Shown in pieces: positions 18,388 to 25,811 of a stretch of 64,000 nt of DNA; the stretch's first letter is position 1; each line of letters starts with the position of its first letter. Under the pieces are notes generated by a model, which was not told the origin of the DNA, did no database searches, and worked only from the letters and a program-made list of their open reading frames with translations. Location of the stretch: contig NZ_VOQQ01000001.1 of NCBI RefSeq assembly GCF_007995055.1, positions 930,001 through 994,000 on the forward strand. The letters run 5' to 3'. Made by a program: the position numbers and the translations under genes. Source of the DNA: Sphingosinicella ginsenosidimutans. GTDB lineage: Bacteria; Pseudomonadota; Alphaproteobacteria; Sphingomonadales; Sphingomonadaceae.

Positions 18388-18564
18388 GTGACGCGGAAAA
18401 AGTTCGTAGCCGTAGGCCTGCTCACCGAGCACGATCTGCGCACGCTGGGTAAAGGGTTCGACCGCTGCTTTCCAGTCACCGACGACTTTAAGTTCGAGGA
18501 TCTTTTGGCGGCCATCGATGCCGCGGAAGTAGCCGCGGCACGACGGCCCGTGAAGGACAGTTGA
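18388..18564 (+). CDS. Small hypothetical protein, 58 residues
   Basis: A GTG start with AGGAAGG a few bases upstream. Reads MTRKKFVAVGLLTEHDLRTL then GKGFDRCFPVTDDFKFEDLL, then AAIDAAE. The plan GLLTxxDLxxLGxGFDRxFPV...FxDLLxAIDxA is one I associate with unnamed sphingomonad proteins. An 83-residue frame on the opposite strand (18373-18624) also has a good ribosome site, so the call is not certain. Bases 18565-18701 hold no other feature. Confidence 0.62.
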   Translation: MTRKKFVAVGLLTEHDLRTLGKGFDRCFPVTDDFKFEDLLAAIDAAEVAAARRPVKDS

Positions 18565-18701
18565 CCAGCGGTCGGATAATCTGCCTTGGTTCTGGTAAAC
18601 CGACGCCAACTCCCCATATTCCATTCATTGCTCCTTCCAGCTTCAGGCACCGGAGCGACTGAGAGTGTGTCGTGCTCCCGTCTGTCGGATGGAGCGATGA
18701 C

Positions 18702-19088
18702 ATGAATTTCCTTTCTCGGCACCCAGACAAGAACGCGCCTCATCCCCGTGGCTTCCCGACAGGCGCGGTTGAAAGTCTCCCCGGTCGATTTCGAGCCAGC
18801 CCCATCGCCGCACCCGATGAAGGTCCGGCCGTGGAGAGCTGGGAGAATGAAGGGGGCCAATTTCCCGCGCCGCACGGCGTTGCCATCACCCCGACCGATG
18901 TCTCGCTGGCTGCGGACGAGGCGCCGACCTCGCGCGATGCGCTTGTCGCGATGCGCGCCAAGTTCGCGGCGGATTTCGCCGACGGGTTGATGGGTCAGCG
19001 CTACAACACATTCGAGCATCGGTCCCGCATCCTGCGCCAAATGGCGCAAGCAGAAGGCCTTCGCGATGCGAAGGCCCGACCTCGATAG
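18702..19088 (+). CDS. Hypothetical protein, 128 residues
   Basis: The N-terminal two thirds is Pro/Ser-rich and probably disordered. The C-terminal part is a clear helical module: SRDALVAMRAKFAADFADGL then MGQRYNTFEHRSRILRQMAQ. The ATG at 18702 has GGAG 7 bases upstream and was preferred to an earlier in-frame start. No known domain recognised. It is transcribed with the other small genes of this part of the island. Confidence 0.65.
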   Translation: MNFLSRHPDKNAPHPRGFPTGAVESLPGRFRASPIAAPDEGPAVESWENEGGQFPAPHGVAITPTDVSLAADEAPTSRDALVAMRAKFAADFADGLMGQRYNTFEHRSRILRQMAQAEGLRDAKARPR

Positions 19089-19155
19089 ATTGTGCCCATT
19101 CGTCCCTGGTCCGAAACAGGCCAGCCCACCTATCACGTCATCTAAGGAGCAAGAC

Positions 19156-19275
19156 ATGGCCAAAGGTCAGCAGCGCGGGAACAAGGAAGCGCGAAAGCCG
19201 AAGAAAGTCGCCCCGAAGACGAATGTGTCGAAGCCGTCAACGAAGGGGAGCCTGTCGAATTTGATGAAGAGCTGA
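19156..19275 (+). CDS. Very small basic protein, 39 residues
   Basis: AAGGAG precedes the ATG by 6 bases. The sequence is MAKGQQRGNKEARKPKKVAP followed by Thr/Ser/Lys and ends SLSNLMKS; 11 of 39 residues are Lys or Arg. Short basic proteins of this kind (MAKGQxRxNKExxKPKK) are widespread in alphaproteobacteria and unnamed; nucleic-acid or ribosome binding is possible but unproven. Confidence 0.72.
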   Translation: MAKGQQRGNKEARKPKKVAPKTNVSKPSTKGSLSNLMKS

Positions 19276-19325
19276 GAATTCGCCGGCGCCTGGAAAGCCC
19301 CGCCCCGTTGTTGAAAGGACACAGC

Positions 19326-19592
19326 ATGTTTCCCTCCTCCGCTCTTTGTCGAACCCAGGAAGCCTATCATCGCGACCATGCCGCCTGTGCGTCGCTCGCG
19401 AATGTGCGCCTCATCAATGCGAAGGCAGCCTCGGCGTGGGGCGAAGAAGCGCTTCTCGCCGAACGGCGCGAAGCGCGGCACGATCAGGTCCGCGCAGTCG
19501 CCGATCTCGCGGCCGCCCGAAGGCAACGTTCCCGCGAAGAACAGGATCGTCTGACGAGCGAAAATCCCGACCGCGGATTCGAAAGCGCCTGA
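19326..19592 (+). CDS. Small hypothetical protein, 88 residues
   Basis: AAAGGAC lies 7 bases before the ATG. After a short Ser/Cys-containing start (MFPSSALCRTQEAYHRDHAA) come LANVRLINAKAASAWGEEAL and a charged helix AERREARHDQVRAVADL. The NVRxINxxAAxAWxxEA pattern is one I recognise from unnamed sphingomonad proteins. Cytoplasmic; function unknown. Confidence 0.68.
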   Translation: MFPSSALCRTQEAYHRDHAACASLANVRLINAKAASAWGEEALLAERREARHDQVRAVADLAAARRQRSREEQDRLTSENPDRGFESA

Positions 19593-19689
19593 ACGTTCGA
19601 AGCGCGCCAATCACCCGCGTTCCCACGCGCAAAAAGAGAGCCGCCCGATGTGAATCGGGCGGCTCTTTCATTGCCGGCATGGCGCTGGC

Positions 19690-19845
19690 TTAGCGCTGCT
19701 GGTCTTCCTTCGGCGAGCTCCCCCCACCCTGCTGCCGCTGATCGCCGCCCTGATCCTGCTGCTGCTGACGCTTGTCGCCGCCATTTTCCTGGTTGTCGCC
19801 CTGCTGGGTCTGCGGGTTGCGGTCGTTGCTCTTCTGGTCCGTCAT
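19690..19845 (-). CDS. Low-complexity Gln/Gly/Asp-rich small protein, 51 residues
   Basis: Starts MTDQKSNDRNPQTQQGDNQE and continues with Gln, Gly, Asp and Lys runs to KEDQQR. No hydrophobic core, so almost surely disordered. AAGGA lies 8 bases before the ATG, and a promoter resembling the general-stress sigma consensus lies 35-60 bases upstream. Hydrophilic stress proteins of this type are common; a desiccation or osmotic role is only a guess. Confidence 0.7.
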   Translation of the reverse strand: MTDQKSNDRNPQTQQGDNQENGGDKRQQQQDQGGDQRQQGGGSSPKEDQQR

Positions 19846-19879
19846 CGATCGATCCTTTCGAAAATCCCCTTGCCCACCC

Positions 19880-19905
19880 AACCTTCCGCGCGCACGCATC
19901 GTTCC
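19880..19905 (-). promoter_or_regulatory. EcfG-type promoter-like sequence
   Basis: On the minus strand GGAAC (19905-19901) is followed after 17 bases by GGTT (19883-19880). The alphaproteobacterial EcfG consensus is GGAAC, 16-17 bases, CGTT; one of the four -10 bases differs. It faces the 51-residue gene starting at 19845. Matched by eye. Confidence 0.45.
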
Positions 19906-19971
19906 GATAAGTCATTGCATAAAAATATATTTTCTGGCCGTTGACAAAGAGCGAGCAGCGGAGATCGCAAT

Positions 19972-21786
19972 TCAGTCGTCGTTGCCGGAATGTCGGCGAA
20001 GCTCGGGCGCTTCGCGCTCCGGGATATCCGGCCGTCGTTCGAACGCGCCGCCAGCTCCGGAGATGCGTTCCTTCTGGATCATCGCGTTCGCCCGCTTCTC
20101 CGAAATGCCGAAGCTGCGCAGCGCGTAGCGGGCCAGCCCGAACGAGAGTTCGCGCGCACCGACGATCGCGAGGCCGATGCCCTGGTCCTCCAGATAGGCG
20201 ACTTCCGCATCGCTCTGTGTTCGGACCGCCGTGTCGATCTTCGGATTGATGAGGCGGGCCAGTTCGATGATACGCCGCGTCCGCAAGCCTTCCGGCGTCG
20301 CGATGACGAGAAGGCGGGCATGTTCGATGCCGGCCGCTTCCAGGATTCCGGGTGTCGAAGCGTCGCCATAAATGGCGGCAAGGCCATCTTCGCGGAGCGC
20401 TTCGACACGGCGGCGATCCTTGTCGACGATCACGATCGGCAGTCCCTGCGCGGTCAGCGCTTTCCCGACGACGCGGCCGACACGCCCGTAACCGACGATC
20501 ACCGCGTGATTGACTGGTCCCTCCCGCGCCTCATCGGGCAGGCGCGACAGGCTCTCGCTGCCGCGGTCGAGCCTGGCACGCAGTGCGGGCCGGCGTTGCA
20601 GCCAGCGGTCGAGCCGATCGAGGCCGCGGAAGACGAGCGGGTTCAACGCGATGGAGAGCAGGGCGCCGGCCAGGATAAGATCGCGCCCCTCGGTCGGGAC
20701 GATGCCCAGTCCGACGCCCAGGCCGATCAGGATGAAGGAGAACTCGCCAATCTGGGCGAGGCTGGCCGACACCGTAAGCGCGGTTCGCACCGGATAGCCG
20801 AACGAGAGCACGATCCCGAACGCCGCAGCGGATTTACCCAGCAAAATGATGGCCAGGACTGCCAATATCGCAAGCGGTTCGCGAACAAGGATGCCAGGAT
20901 CGAACAACATGCCGATCGAGACGAAGAAGAGGACGGCGAATGCATCCTGCAGCGGCAGGGAATCGGCCGCCGCCTGGTAGCTGAAGTCGCTTTCGGCGAG
21001 CACGACGCCGGCAAAGAACGCGCCCAGTGCGAACGAGACGCCAAACAGCGCCGCCGACCCGTAGGCGATGCCGAGCGCGGTCGCGAGCACGGACAGGGTG
21101 AACAGTTCGCGCGATCCGGTCCGGGCCACGCGCTCGAGCAGCCAGGGCACCGCGCGCGTGCCGACGACAAAAACGAGCGCCAGGAACAGCGCGACTTTCG
21201 AGAGAGTGAGCGCGAGCGTCCAGGCAAGGCTGCTCCCGGCCGCCTCGCCTTGTCCGCCACCGAGCGAACCGGCCAATGCGGGCAGCAGGACCAGCGCGAG
21301 CACCATCGCCAAGTCCTCGACGACCAGCCAGCCGGTGGCGATGCGGCCGTTGATCGAGTCGAGCGTGCCTCGTTCCTCAAGCGCGCGCAGCAGGACGACC
21401 GTGGAGGCGACCGAAAGCGCCAGGCCGAAAACGAAACCAGCACCCGGCGACCAGCCCCAGAAGCGTGCCAGCAAAGCCCCGAGCAGGGTCGCGACGGCGA
21501 TCTGAACGATCGCGCCGGGAATGGCGATCCGCCGCACCGCCATCAGGTCCTTGACCGAGAAATGCAGGCCGATGCCGAACATCAGCAGGATGACGCCGAT
21601 CTCGGCGAGCTGGCCGGCCAGCGCCGCATCCCCGACGAATCCAGGCGTGAACGGCCCGACCGCGACGCCAGCAACGAGATAGCCGACCAGCGGCGGCAGT
21701 CTCAGCTTGCTGGCGATCAACCCGCCTGCGAATGCGAGCACCAGGCCGAAGACGATCGTCGCGATAAGGGAGGTGTCGTGCGGCAT
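19972..21786 (-). CDS. CPA2 family cation:proton antiporter with TrkA-N domain (YbaL/Kef-like)
   Basis: A 604-residue inner-membrane exchanger, probably K+ or Na+ for H+. About twelve hydrophobic segments fill residues 5-385, including FAGGLIASKLRLPPLVGYLV, MFGIGLHFSVKDL and ASTVVLLRALEERGTL. A soluble Rossmann (TrkA-N) domain follows at about 425-545 with VIVGYGRVGRVVGKAL and YGDASTPGIL, so gating by nucleotide is likely. The C-terminal 40 residues are charged. GGAAAG lies 6 bases before the ATG. It follows the transglutaminase gene by 92 bases, and both probably belong to operon B or to its stress payload. Confidence 0.93.
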   Translation of the reverse strand: MPHDTSLIATIVFGLVLAFAGGLIASKLRLPPLVGYLVAGVAVGPFTPGFVGDAALAGQLAEIGVILLMFGIGLHFSVKDLMAVRRIAIPGAIVQIAVATLLGALLARFWGWSPGAGFVFGLALSVASTVVLLRALEERGTLDSINGRIATGWLVVEDLAMVLALVLLPALAGSLGGGQGEAAGSSLAWTLALTLSKVALFLALVFVVGTRAVPWLLERVARTGSRELFTLSVLATALGIAYGSAALFGVSFALGAFFAGVVLAESDFSYQAAADSLPLQDAFAVLFFVSIGMLFDPGILVREPLAILAVLAIILLGKSAAAFGIVLSFGYPVRTALTVSASLAQIGEFSFILIGLGVGLGIVPTEGRDLILAGALLSIALNPLVFRGLDRLDRWLQRRPALRARLDRGSESLSRLPDEAREGPVNHAVIVGYGRVGRVVGKALTAQGLPIVIVDKDRRRVEALREDGLAAIYGDASTPGILEAAGIEHARLLVIATPEGLRTRRIIELARLINPKIDTAVRTQSDAEVAYLEDQGIGLAIVGARELSFGLARYALRSFGISEKRANAMIQKERISGAGGAFERRPDIPEREAPELRRHSGNDD

Positions 21787-21878
21787 CCCATCTTTCCGGC
21801 CTGAGGGTCGCAGAAGGCGCGATCGATATCATGCGTCGGAGCTGTCCCGATCTTCGAACGACCGGGAGCGGACATTGC

Positions 21879-22769
21879 TCATTGCGGACCAGGCGGGGGA
21901 ATCTCGGCCTGCGACACGGAGACGCTGACCTCCATCCCGATGAAGTCCTCCGGGGCGCCGATATATCCGCCGTCCACGGGCGTCGTTTGCGCGTTGCAGC
22001 GCGCCACCGCCACCGGAACCAATCCGGCGGATCCCATCCTGCGATGCGTCGGATCGAACGGGATCCACCCCGCGCCGGGGAGATAGACCTCGGCCCAGGC
22101 GTGAGTGGAGCCGTGGTCGTCGATCGCCGCGTCCGGATCGTAAAGATAGCCCGACACGGCGCGCGCGCCGAAGCCGAGCCGCCGGGCCGCGTCGATGAAC
22201 AGCGCCGCGATATCGCGGCATGTGCCGCTCGCCTTCGCCATCGTCTCGAGCGGAGCCTGGGTGCCTTGCTCGTCGCGGGTGCGATAGCTCACGACGTCCA
22301 GGATGCCGGCATTGAGGTCTTGCAGCAGCGAGAGGGTATCGGTCGGCGTCGCATGGACAAACCCCCGAGCCCATGCTTCGAGCTTACCGGCACAATCCTC
22401 GTATTCCGGCGCGAGCAGGGCGCCCAGGTCGGTCAGGTCGTCCGGCGTGTAGGCAAAGGGATAGGAATGGGCTTCGGGCGCGATCCGGAATACGGGCCAT
22501 TGGGCGGCCGATTGCTCCACGATCAAGTCGCTCGCGATGATGAGCCGGGCGGCCGCCTCGGCGAATTCGGCCGTGACGATCAGATTGCCGAAGACGTCCA
22601 GGGTTCTTTCGAGGCGTGCGGGCGGCGTGCAGGCCAGACTGCTGTCCAGGACGCGGATGACATGGCTGCTCCTCGGGAACAGCATCAGGCGATGGGGCCT
22701 GAGCTCGACCGGCCGCACGTAGCGATAGGTCGTGCGATGTCGGATCAGGTAACGGATATCTGTCTCCAC
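21879..22769 (-). CDS. Transglutaminase-like (bacterial transglutaminase/peptidase) family protein
   Basis: A 296-residue cytoplasmic protein. The N-terminal domain starts YLIRHRTTYRYVRPVELRPH, the beta-structured module typical of this family. The papain-like core has Cys184 (ASGTCRDIAALFI), His223 (GSTHAWAEVYLPG) and Asp239 (WIPFDPTH), a full triad. Members act as cysteine peptidases or amidases; the substrate is unknown. A GTG start at 22769 is assumed, as no ATG precedes the conserved start; the ribosome site is weak. It follows copy B of the CxxC microprotein by 24 bases. Confidence 0.9.
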   Translation of the reverse strand: METDIRYLIRHRTTYRYVRPVELRPHRLMLFPRSSHVIRVLDSSLACTPPARLERTLDVFGNLIVTAEFAEAAARLIIASDLIVEQSAAQWPVFRIAPEAHSYPFAYTPDDLTDLGALLAPEYEDCAGKLEAWARGFVHATPTDTLSLLQDLNAGILDVVSYRTRDEQGTQAPLETMAKASGTCRDIAALFIDAARRLGFGARAVSGYLYDPDAAIDDHGSTHAWAEVYLPGAGWIPFDPTHRRMGSAGLVPVAVARCNAQTTPVDGGYIGAPEDFIGMEVSVSVSQAEIPPPGPQ

Positions 22770-22793
22770 ACCGGCGAGGCGGCTTGCCGGTCC

Positions 22794-22949
22794 TCAGGTC
22801 GACGCTCTCTCCATCAGTCGCCAGGTCAGGCCGGGCAGCTTGACCATCTCGCGGCCGCAATGGGTGCAGCGGCTCATGAAATAGCCGTCTTCCCAACGGC
22901 TGTTGTCGAGATCGGCGATGTGGCGGCCGAACCAGTCATGGAGGCTCAT
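22794..22949 (-). CDS. CxxC microprotein, copy B (51 residues)
   Basis: Reads MSLHDWFGRHIADLDNSRW, then GYFMSRCTHCGREMVKLPGL and TWRLMERA. It aligns with copy A (16828-16983) along the whole length: SLH-x-x-FG-x-H, W-E-x-G, RC-x-x-CGR-x-MVKLPGL-x-WR. The pair of Cys suggests metal binding or redox chemistry. Overlaps the upstream gene by ATGA and is the fourth gene of operon B. Function unknown. Confidence 0.75.
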   Translation of the reverse strand: MSLHDWFGRHIADLDNSRWEDGYFMSRCTHCGREMVKLPGLTWRLMERAST

Positions 22950-23170
22950 CTGCGTCTCTCCCGATCCCGCGCGCCGCGGTTCACCTGCGCGATCGCATCG
23001 GCAAGGCTGGTGTAGCGATAGCCGTCCACATGATAATGGCTGGACGTCGTGCGGGTGATGCCGTTGCGCATCATCAGGGCCGCCTCGGGATCGCGTCTCG
23101 CGGCCGCATCGTCGGGATGCTCGTGCAGAAGGGACGCCTTTCCAGGTTTCTGGCCGTGGTCATCCGTCAT
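22946..23170 (-). CDS. Small hypothetical protein, 74 residues
   Basis: Hydrophilic, starting MTDDHGQKPGKASLLHEHPD. The C-terminal part GITRTTSSHYHVDGYRYTSL then ADAIAQVNR looks like a compact domain. Start at 23170 is chosen because AAGGAGG lies 6 bases upstream, whereas the ATG at 23176 touches that site. It begins inside the end of the upstream gene and overlaps copy B downstream. No family recognised. Confidence 0.65.
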   Translation of the reverse strand: MTDDHGQKPGKASLLHEHPDDAAARRDPEAALMMRNGITRTTSSHYHVDGYRYTSLADAIAQVNRGARDRERRR

Positions 23171-23444
23171 CACCATCCTCCTTGTCACCGGAAACCGGCA
23201 ATGAAGCTTCGAAGCCGCGCTGTGCCACGCGGAGCGCCTCTTCCGTCGCCACCAGTCCGGCGGCGCTCGCAATGGCGAGGTCCAGCGGACGAGCGCGAAG
23301 CCCGACATGATAGGCGTTGAGGAAGGCCCGGGCGCCGTTGCCGCCCAGTGCGTTCGTCGCGGCCTTGACCGCCTCGCTTTGACGCGCCCGCTCGTCGCGC
23401 GAGAGCAACTCGCCAACCCGGGGCTTCCTGAAGGGGGCGCTCAT
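23160..23444 (-). CDS. Small hypothetical protein, 94 residues
   Basis: Largely helical: SAPFRKPRVGELLSRDERAR, then AVKAATNALGGNGARAFLNA and RPLDLAIASAAGLVATEEAL, ending in an acidic tail. Overlaps its upstream neighbour by ATGA. Could be an antitoxin- or DUF2384-like helical protein, but no signature is clear enough to name. Second gene of operon B. Confidence 0.66.
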   Translation of the reverse strand: MSAPFRKPRVGELLSRDERARQSEAVKAATNALGGNGARAFLNAYHVGLRARPLDLAIASAAGLVATEEALRVAQRGFEASLPVSGDKEDGDDG

Positions 23445-23713
23445 TGCGCCGTGCCGCCCGGTTCGGGGGCGGCGATATGCGTCAACGACCGAAAGAGGGA
23501 GCCGGAATGGGGCGATGCCGGCTCGGCGGCCGCCACATCCTCGAATTCGTCGGCGGCCTCCGTTGTCGCGTCATCGACGGGTGAATGGGACGCCATCGTC
23601 ATGCCATAACGACGCGCGAGCTCGAGATGGATGAGGCGCGCCCGCGGTGACGCCGCCGCATGCGCCGCCGCCAACTCGGCTTGTTCGCGTGCGGCCCAAT
23701 ATGCCTTGTCCAT
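23441..23713 (-). CDS. Small hypothetical protein, 90 residues (operon B, first gene)
   Basis: Begins MDKAYWAAREQAELAAAHAA and has SPRARLIHLELARRYG, sharing A-R-L-I-H-x-E-L with the first gene of operon A (16980-17171). The second half is acidic and probably disordered. AAGGTG lies 7 bases before the ATG, preceded by leader element B. Function unknown. Confidence 0.7.
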   Translation of the reverse strand: MDKAYWAAREQAELAAAHAAASPRARLIHLELARRYGMTMASHSPVDDATTEAADEFEDVAAAEPASPHSGSLFRSLTHIAAPEPGGTAQ

Positions 23714-23722
23714 ATGAAATCA

Positions 23723-23765
23723 CCTTGGTTGTGCAAGCGAGAGCACGGCCGTCTCTCTGTCACGG
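23723..23765 (-). promoter_or_regulatory. Leader element B, shared with operon A
   Basis: Matches leader A (17179-17223) over its length apart from a two-base gap and scattered changes. Its GAGAG and CTCTC arms, with ACGG/CCGT inside, form a near-perfect hairpin directly before the ribosome site of the 23713 gene. Confidence 0.65.
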
Positions 23766-24039
23766 GGAGGCTTGCGAATGGCGCAGGTGATCAATCGGAT
23801 ATGGTGGTTCGGAGAAAGATATCAATCGGCTCAGCGGTCTATTTTGCGCATCGTCATCAGGCCGCCCAGCGGTGTCATGAACTTCGTGCCGGGACGCATC
23901 CTCATGCCGATGCTGAATAAAAGGCCGGCCCTCCCCGATCCATGCTACAAGGCACTCGCGCGTCCTTGCTCCATTACGGGCAGCGACCACCCGGACAGGC
24001 TTTCATTTCCGCAAGTCCCCGGTTTCCCCGAAAGGGGCC
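23766..24039. other. Intergenic region between operon B and the kinase gene
   Basis: Divergent spacer. It must carry the promoters for operon B (leftward) and probably for the kinase (rightward). No convincing gene: the one open frame across it continues out of frame into the kinase and lacks a ribosome site. No strong promoter pair was found by eye. Confidence 0.5.
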
Positions 24040-25068
24040 ATGACCATGAACCGAGCCACCCACCCCGACGTCGCGCACAACCTGGCGCTGGCGATCCTCG
24101 CTTCTTCCGCCGCGCCAGCCTTGCTGCTCGACGGAGACCTGAACGTGGTTGCCGCCAGCACCTCCTTCCATCGCGCGTTCGCGCTCGATCCCGAGGATGT
24201 GACCGGACGGCCCCTGTTCAAGCTCGGCGCTGGCGAGTGGAACGTGCCGCAGCTTCGGTCCCTGCTCGGCGCGACCCTCTCCGACATCGCCAGGATCGAG
24301 GCCTATGAGATGGACCTCAAGGGCGACGCCGCGCCGCGCCGCCTTGTCCTCAATGCCCGGAAGCTAGACTATGGCGATGCCGAGCAGATCCGCCTGCTTC
24401 TGACGATATCCGACGTCACCGAGGCGCGGATCAGCGAGAAGCTCAAGGACGACCTGCTGCGCGAGAAGGCGATCCTGCTCCAGGAGCTCCAGCATCGCGT
24501 CGCCAACAGCCTGCAGATCATCGCCAGCGTGCTGCTGCAAAGCGCACGGCGGGTGCAATCCGACGAAACCCGCAGCCACCTTCGCGATGCACACCACCGG
24601 GTCATGTCGATCGCCACCCTTCAGCAGCAGCTCGCGGCCTCAAGGCTGGGCGACGTGGAGTTGCGCGGCTATTTCGTCCAGCTCTGCCGAAGCCTCGGCG
24701 CCTCGATGATCCAGGATCACGATCGCCTGTCGCTCGAGGTGACCGTCGACGGCAGCATCGTGAAGGCGGACATCTCCGTCAGCCTCGGGCTGATCGTCAC
24801 CGAACTGGTGATCAATGCTCTCAAGCACGCCTTTCCGGGCGATCGCGGCGGCACGATTCTGGTCGACTATCAAGCGCGTGGCGCGGGCTGGAAGCTGTCG
24901 GTCAGCGACGACGGCGTCGGCACGCCCGAAAAGATGGCCGAGGCCAAGCCGGGCCTCGGCACCGGCATCGTCGAGGCGCTGGCCAACCAGCTCGACGCGA
25001 CCGTCGCAACTCAGGGCGGACATCCTGGCACCATCGTCTTGATCACGCACCCGGATGGGGCCGCCTGA
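24040..25068 (+). CDS. PAS sensor histidine kinase, HisKA_2 type
   Basis: A 342-residue cytoplasmic kinase with no membrane segment. Residues 20-130 form a PAS-like domain (ALLLDGDLNVVAASTSF, then RLVLNARKL and LLTISDVTEA). The dimerisation box LLQELQHRVANSLQIIASVL carries the phospho-acceptor His152 and is the HisKA_2 form. The ATPase domain has LIVTELVINALKHAF (N box) and VSDDGVG, GLGTGIVEALA (G boxes). Kinases of this type often feed the alphaproteobacterial general stress response; no response regulator is adjacent. GAAAGGGG precedes the ATG. Confidence 0.9.
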   Translation: MTMNRATHPDVAHNLALAILASSAAPALLLDGDLNVVAASTSFHRAFALDPEDVTGRPLFKLGAGEWNVPQLRSLLGATLSDIARIEAYEMDLKGDAAPRRLVLNARKLDYGDAEQIRLLLTISDVTEARISEKLKDDLLREKAILLQELQHRVANSLQIIASVLLQSARRVQSDETRSHLRDAHHRVMSIATLQQQLAASRLGDVELRGYFVQLCRSLGASMIQDHDRLSLEVTVDGSIVKADISVSLGLIVTELVINALKHAFPGDRGGTILVDYQARGAGWKLSVSDDGVGTPEKMAEAKPGLGTGIVEALANQLDATVATQGGHPGTIVLITHPDGAA

Positions 25069-25338
25069 TCGGCTGGCGCCGAGCCGGAATCAGGAAACGG
25101 CCGCATGGCAGACGGCGCTGTCGGACGCTGATTCTCCCGCTCCGGCAAATGGGAGACGCCCGCGGCTTGAGGAATCGCGGGCCCGGGCGCGGAGGCCCGC
25201 ACGGCCGCGCGCGCTATCCCGATATGAACTCCGATGAAGGCGGTTTCGAACCATTGGCCGATGGAATCGTTGCGATCGCTGATGCGCCGGCGTTGCGTGG
25301 CGACCCGGCGCTCCTTTCGAGGAACGAAGGAGGATTTC
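25069..25338. other. Intergenic stretch after the kinase gene
   Basis: 270 bases with GC-rich inverted segments (for example CGGGCCCGGGC followed by GAGGCCCG) that may terminate the kinase transcript. No gene supported. Confidence 0.4.
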
Positions 25339-25524
25339 ATGAAGCTCGTCCAATTCTCGCGGCCCGATGGAAACAAGGTCGCGATCAACCCGCATGCCGT
25401 GGTCTTCATCCACGAGAATGATGAGGATGCGGACACGACATTCGTTTATTTCAGGCACGACGATCGACTAACAGTACAGGGAAGGTTCGACCGGACGCTG
25501 AACGAGCTGATTCCGGGCTTTTGA
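25339..25524 (+). CDS. Small hypothetical protein, 61 residues
   Basis: Excellent ribosome site AAGGAGG six bases before the ATG. Reads MKLVQFSRPDGNKVAINPHA then VVFIHENDEDADTTFVYFRH and ends LNELIPGF. The beta-rich plan (substrate-like loop, NP, I-x-E, T-x-V-x-F) resembles FlbD-like small proteins, but the match is loose. Last gene of the island before attR. Confidence 0.7.
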   Translation: MKLVQFSRPDGNKVAINPHAVVFIHENDEDADTTFVYFRHDDRLTVQGRFDRTLNELIPGF

Positions 25525-25811
25525 CGATGCACGCCAACATGAATGCACGGCAGCCTTCAGGACCAGCGACCGCGCCGCTCGACGACCGGGATGGGCGCGA
25601 AGCGGTCGCTCAAACGCTGCTACGTCGCGGATATGGAATCCATTGAACGCACTGACGGGGTCCGTCGAACCCTTCCGTCACGCAGGGCGCAGAGCGATAG
25701 TAGCGTGTCGCCTTCACCCTTGGCACTGGGATACAAAACTGGTATACACGGCGTATCAGAAACAAGGCTAAGTTACTGAAATAACAAGGGATGGGTGAGC
25801 CTATATTTTTC
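25525..25811. other. Right end of island, no gene
   Basis: 287 bases with no supported gene. The last 100 bases are A+T-richer and carry palindromic marks: GATAC (25730), GTATAC (25742), GTATC (25753) and GTTA/TAAC arms (25772-25785). They may be recombinase arm sites facing attR. Confidence 0.5.
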
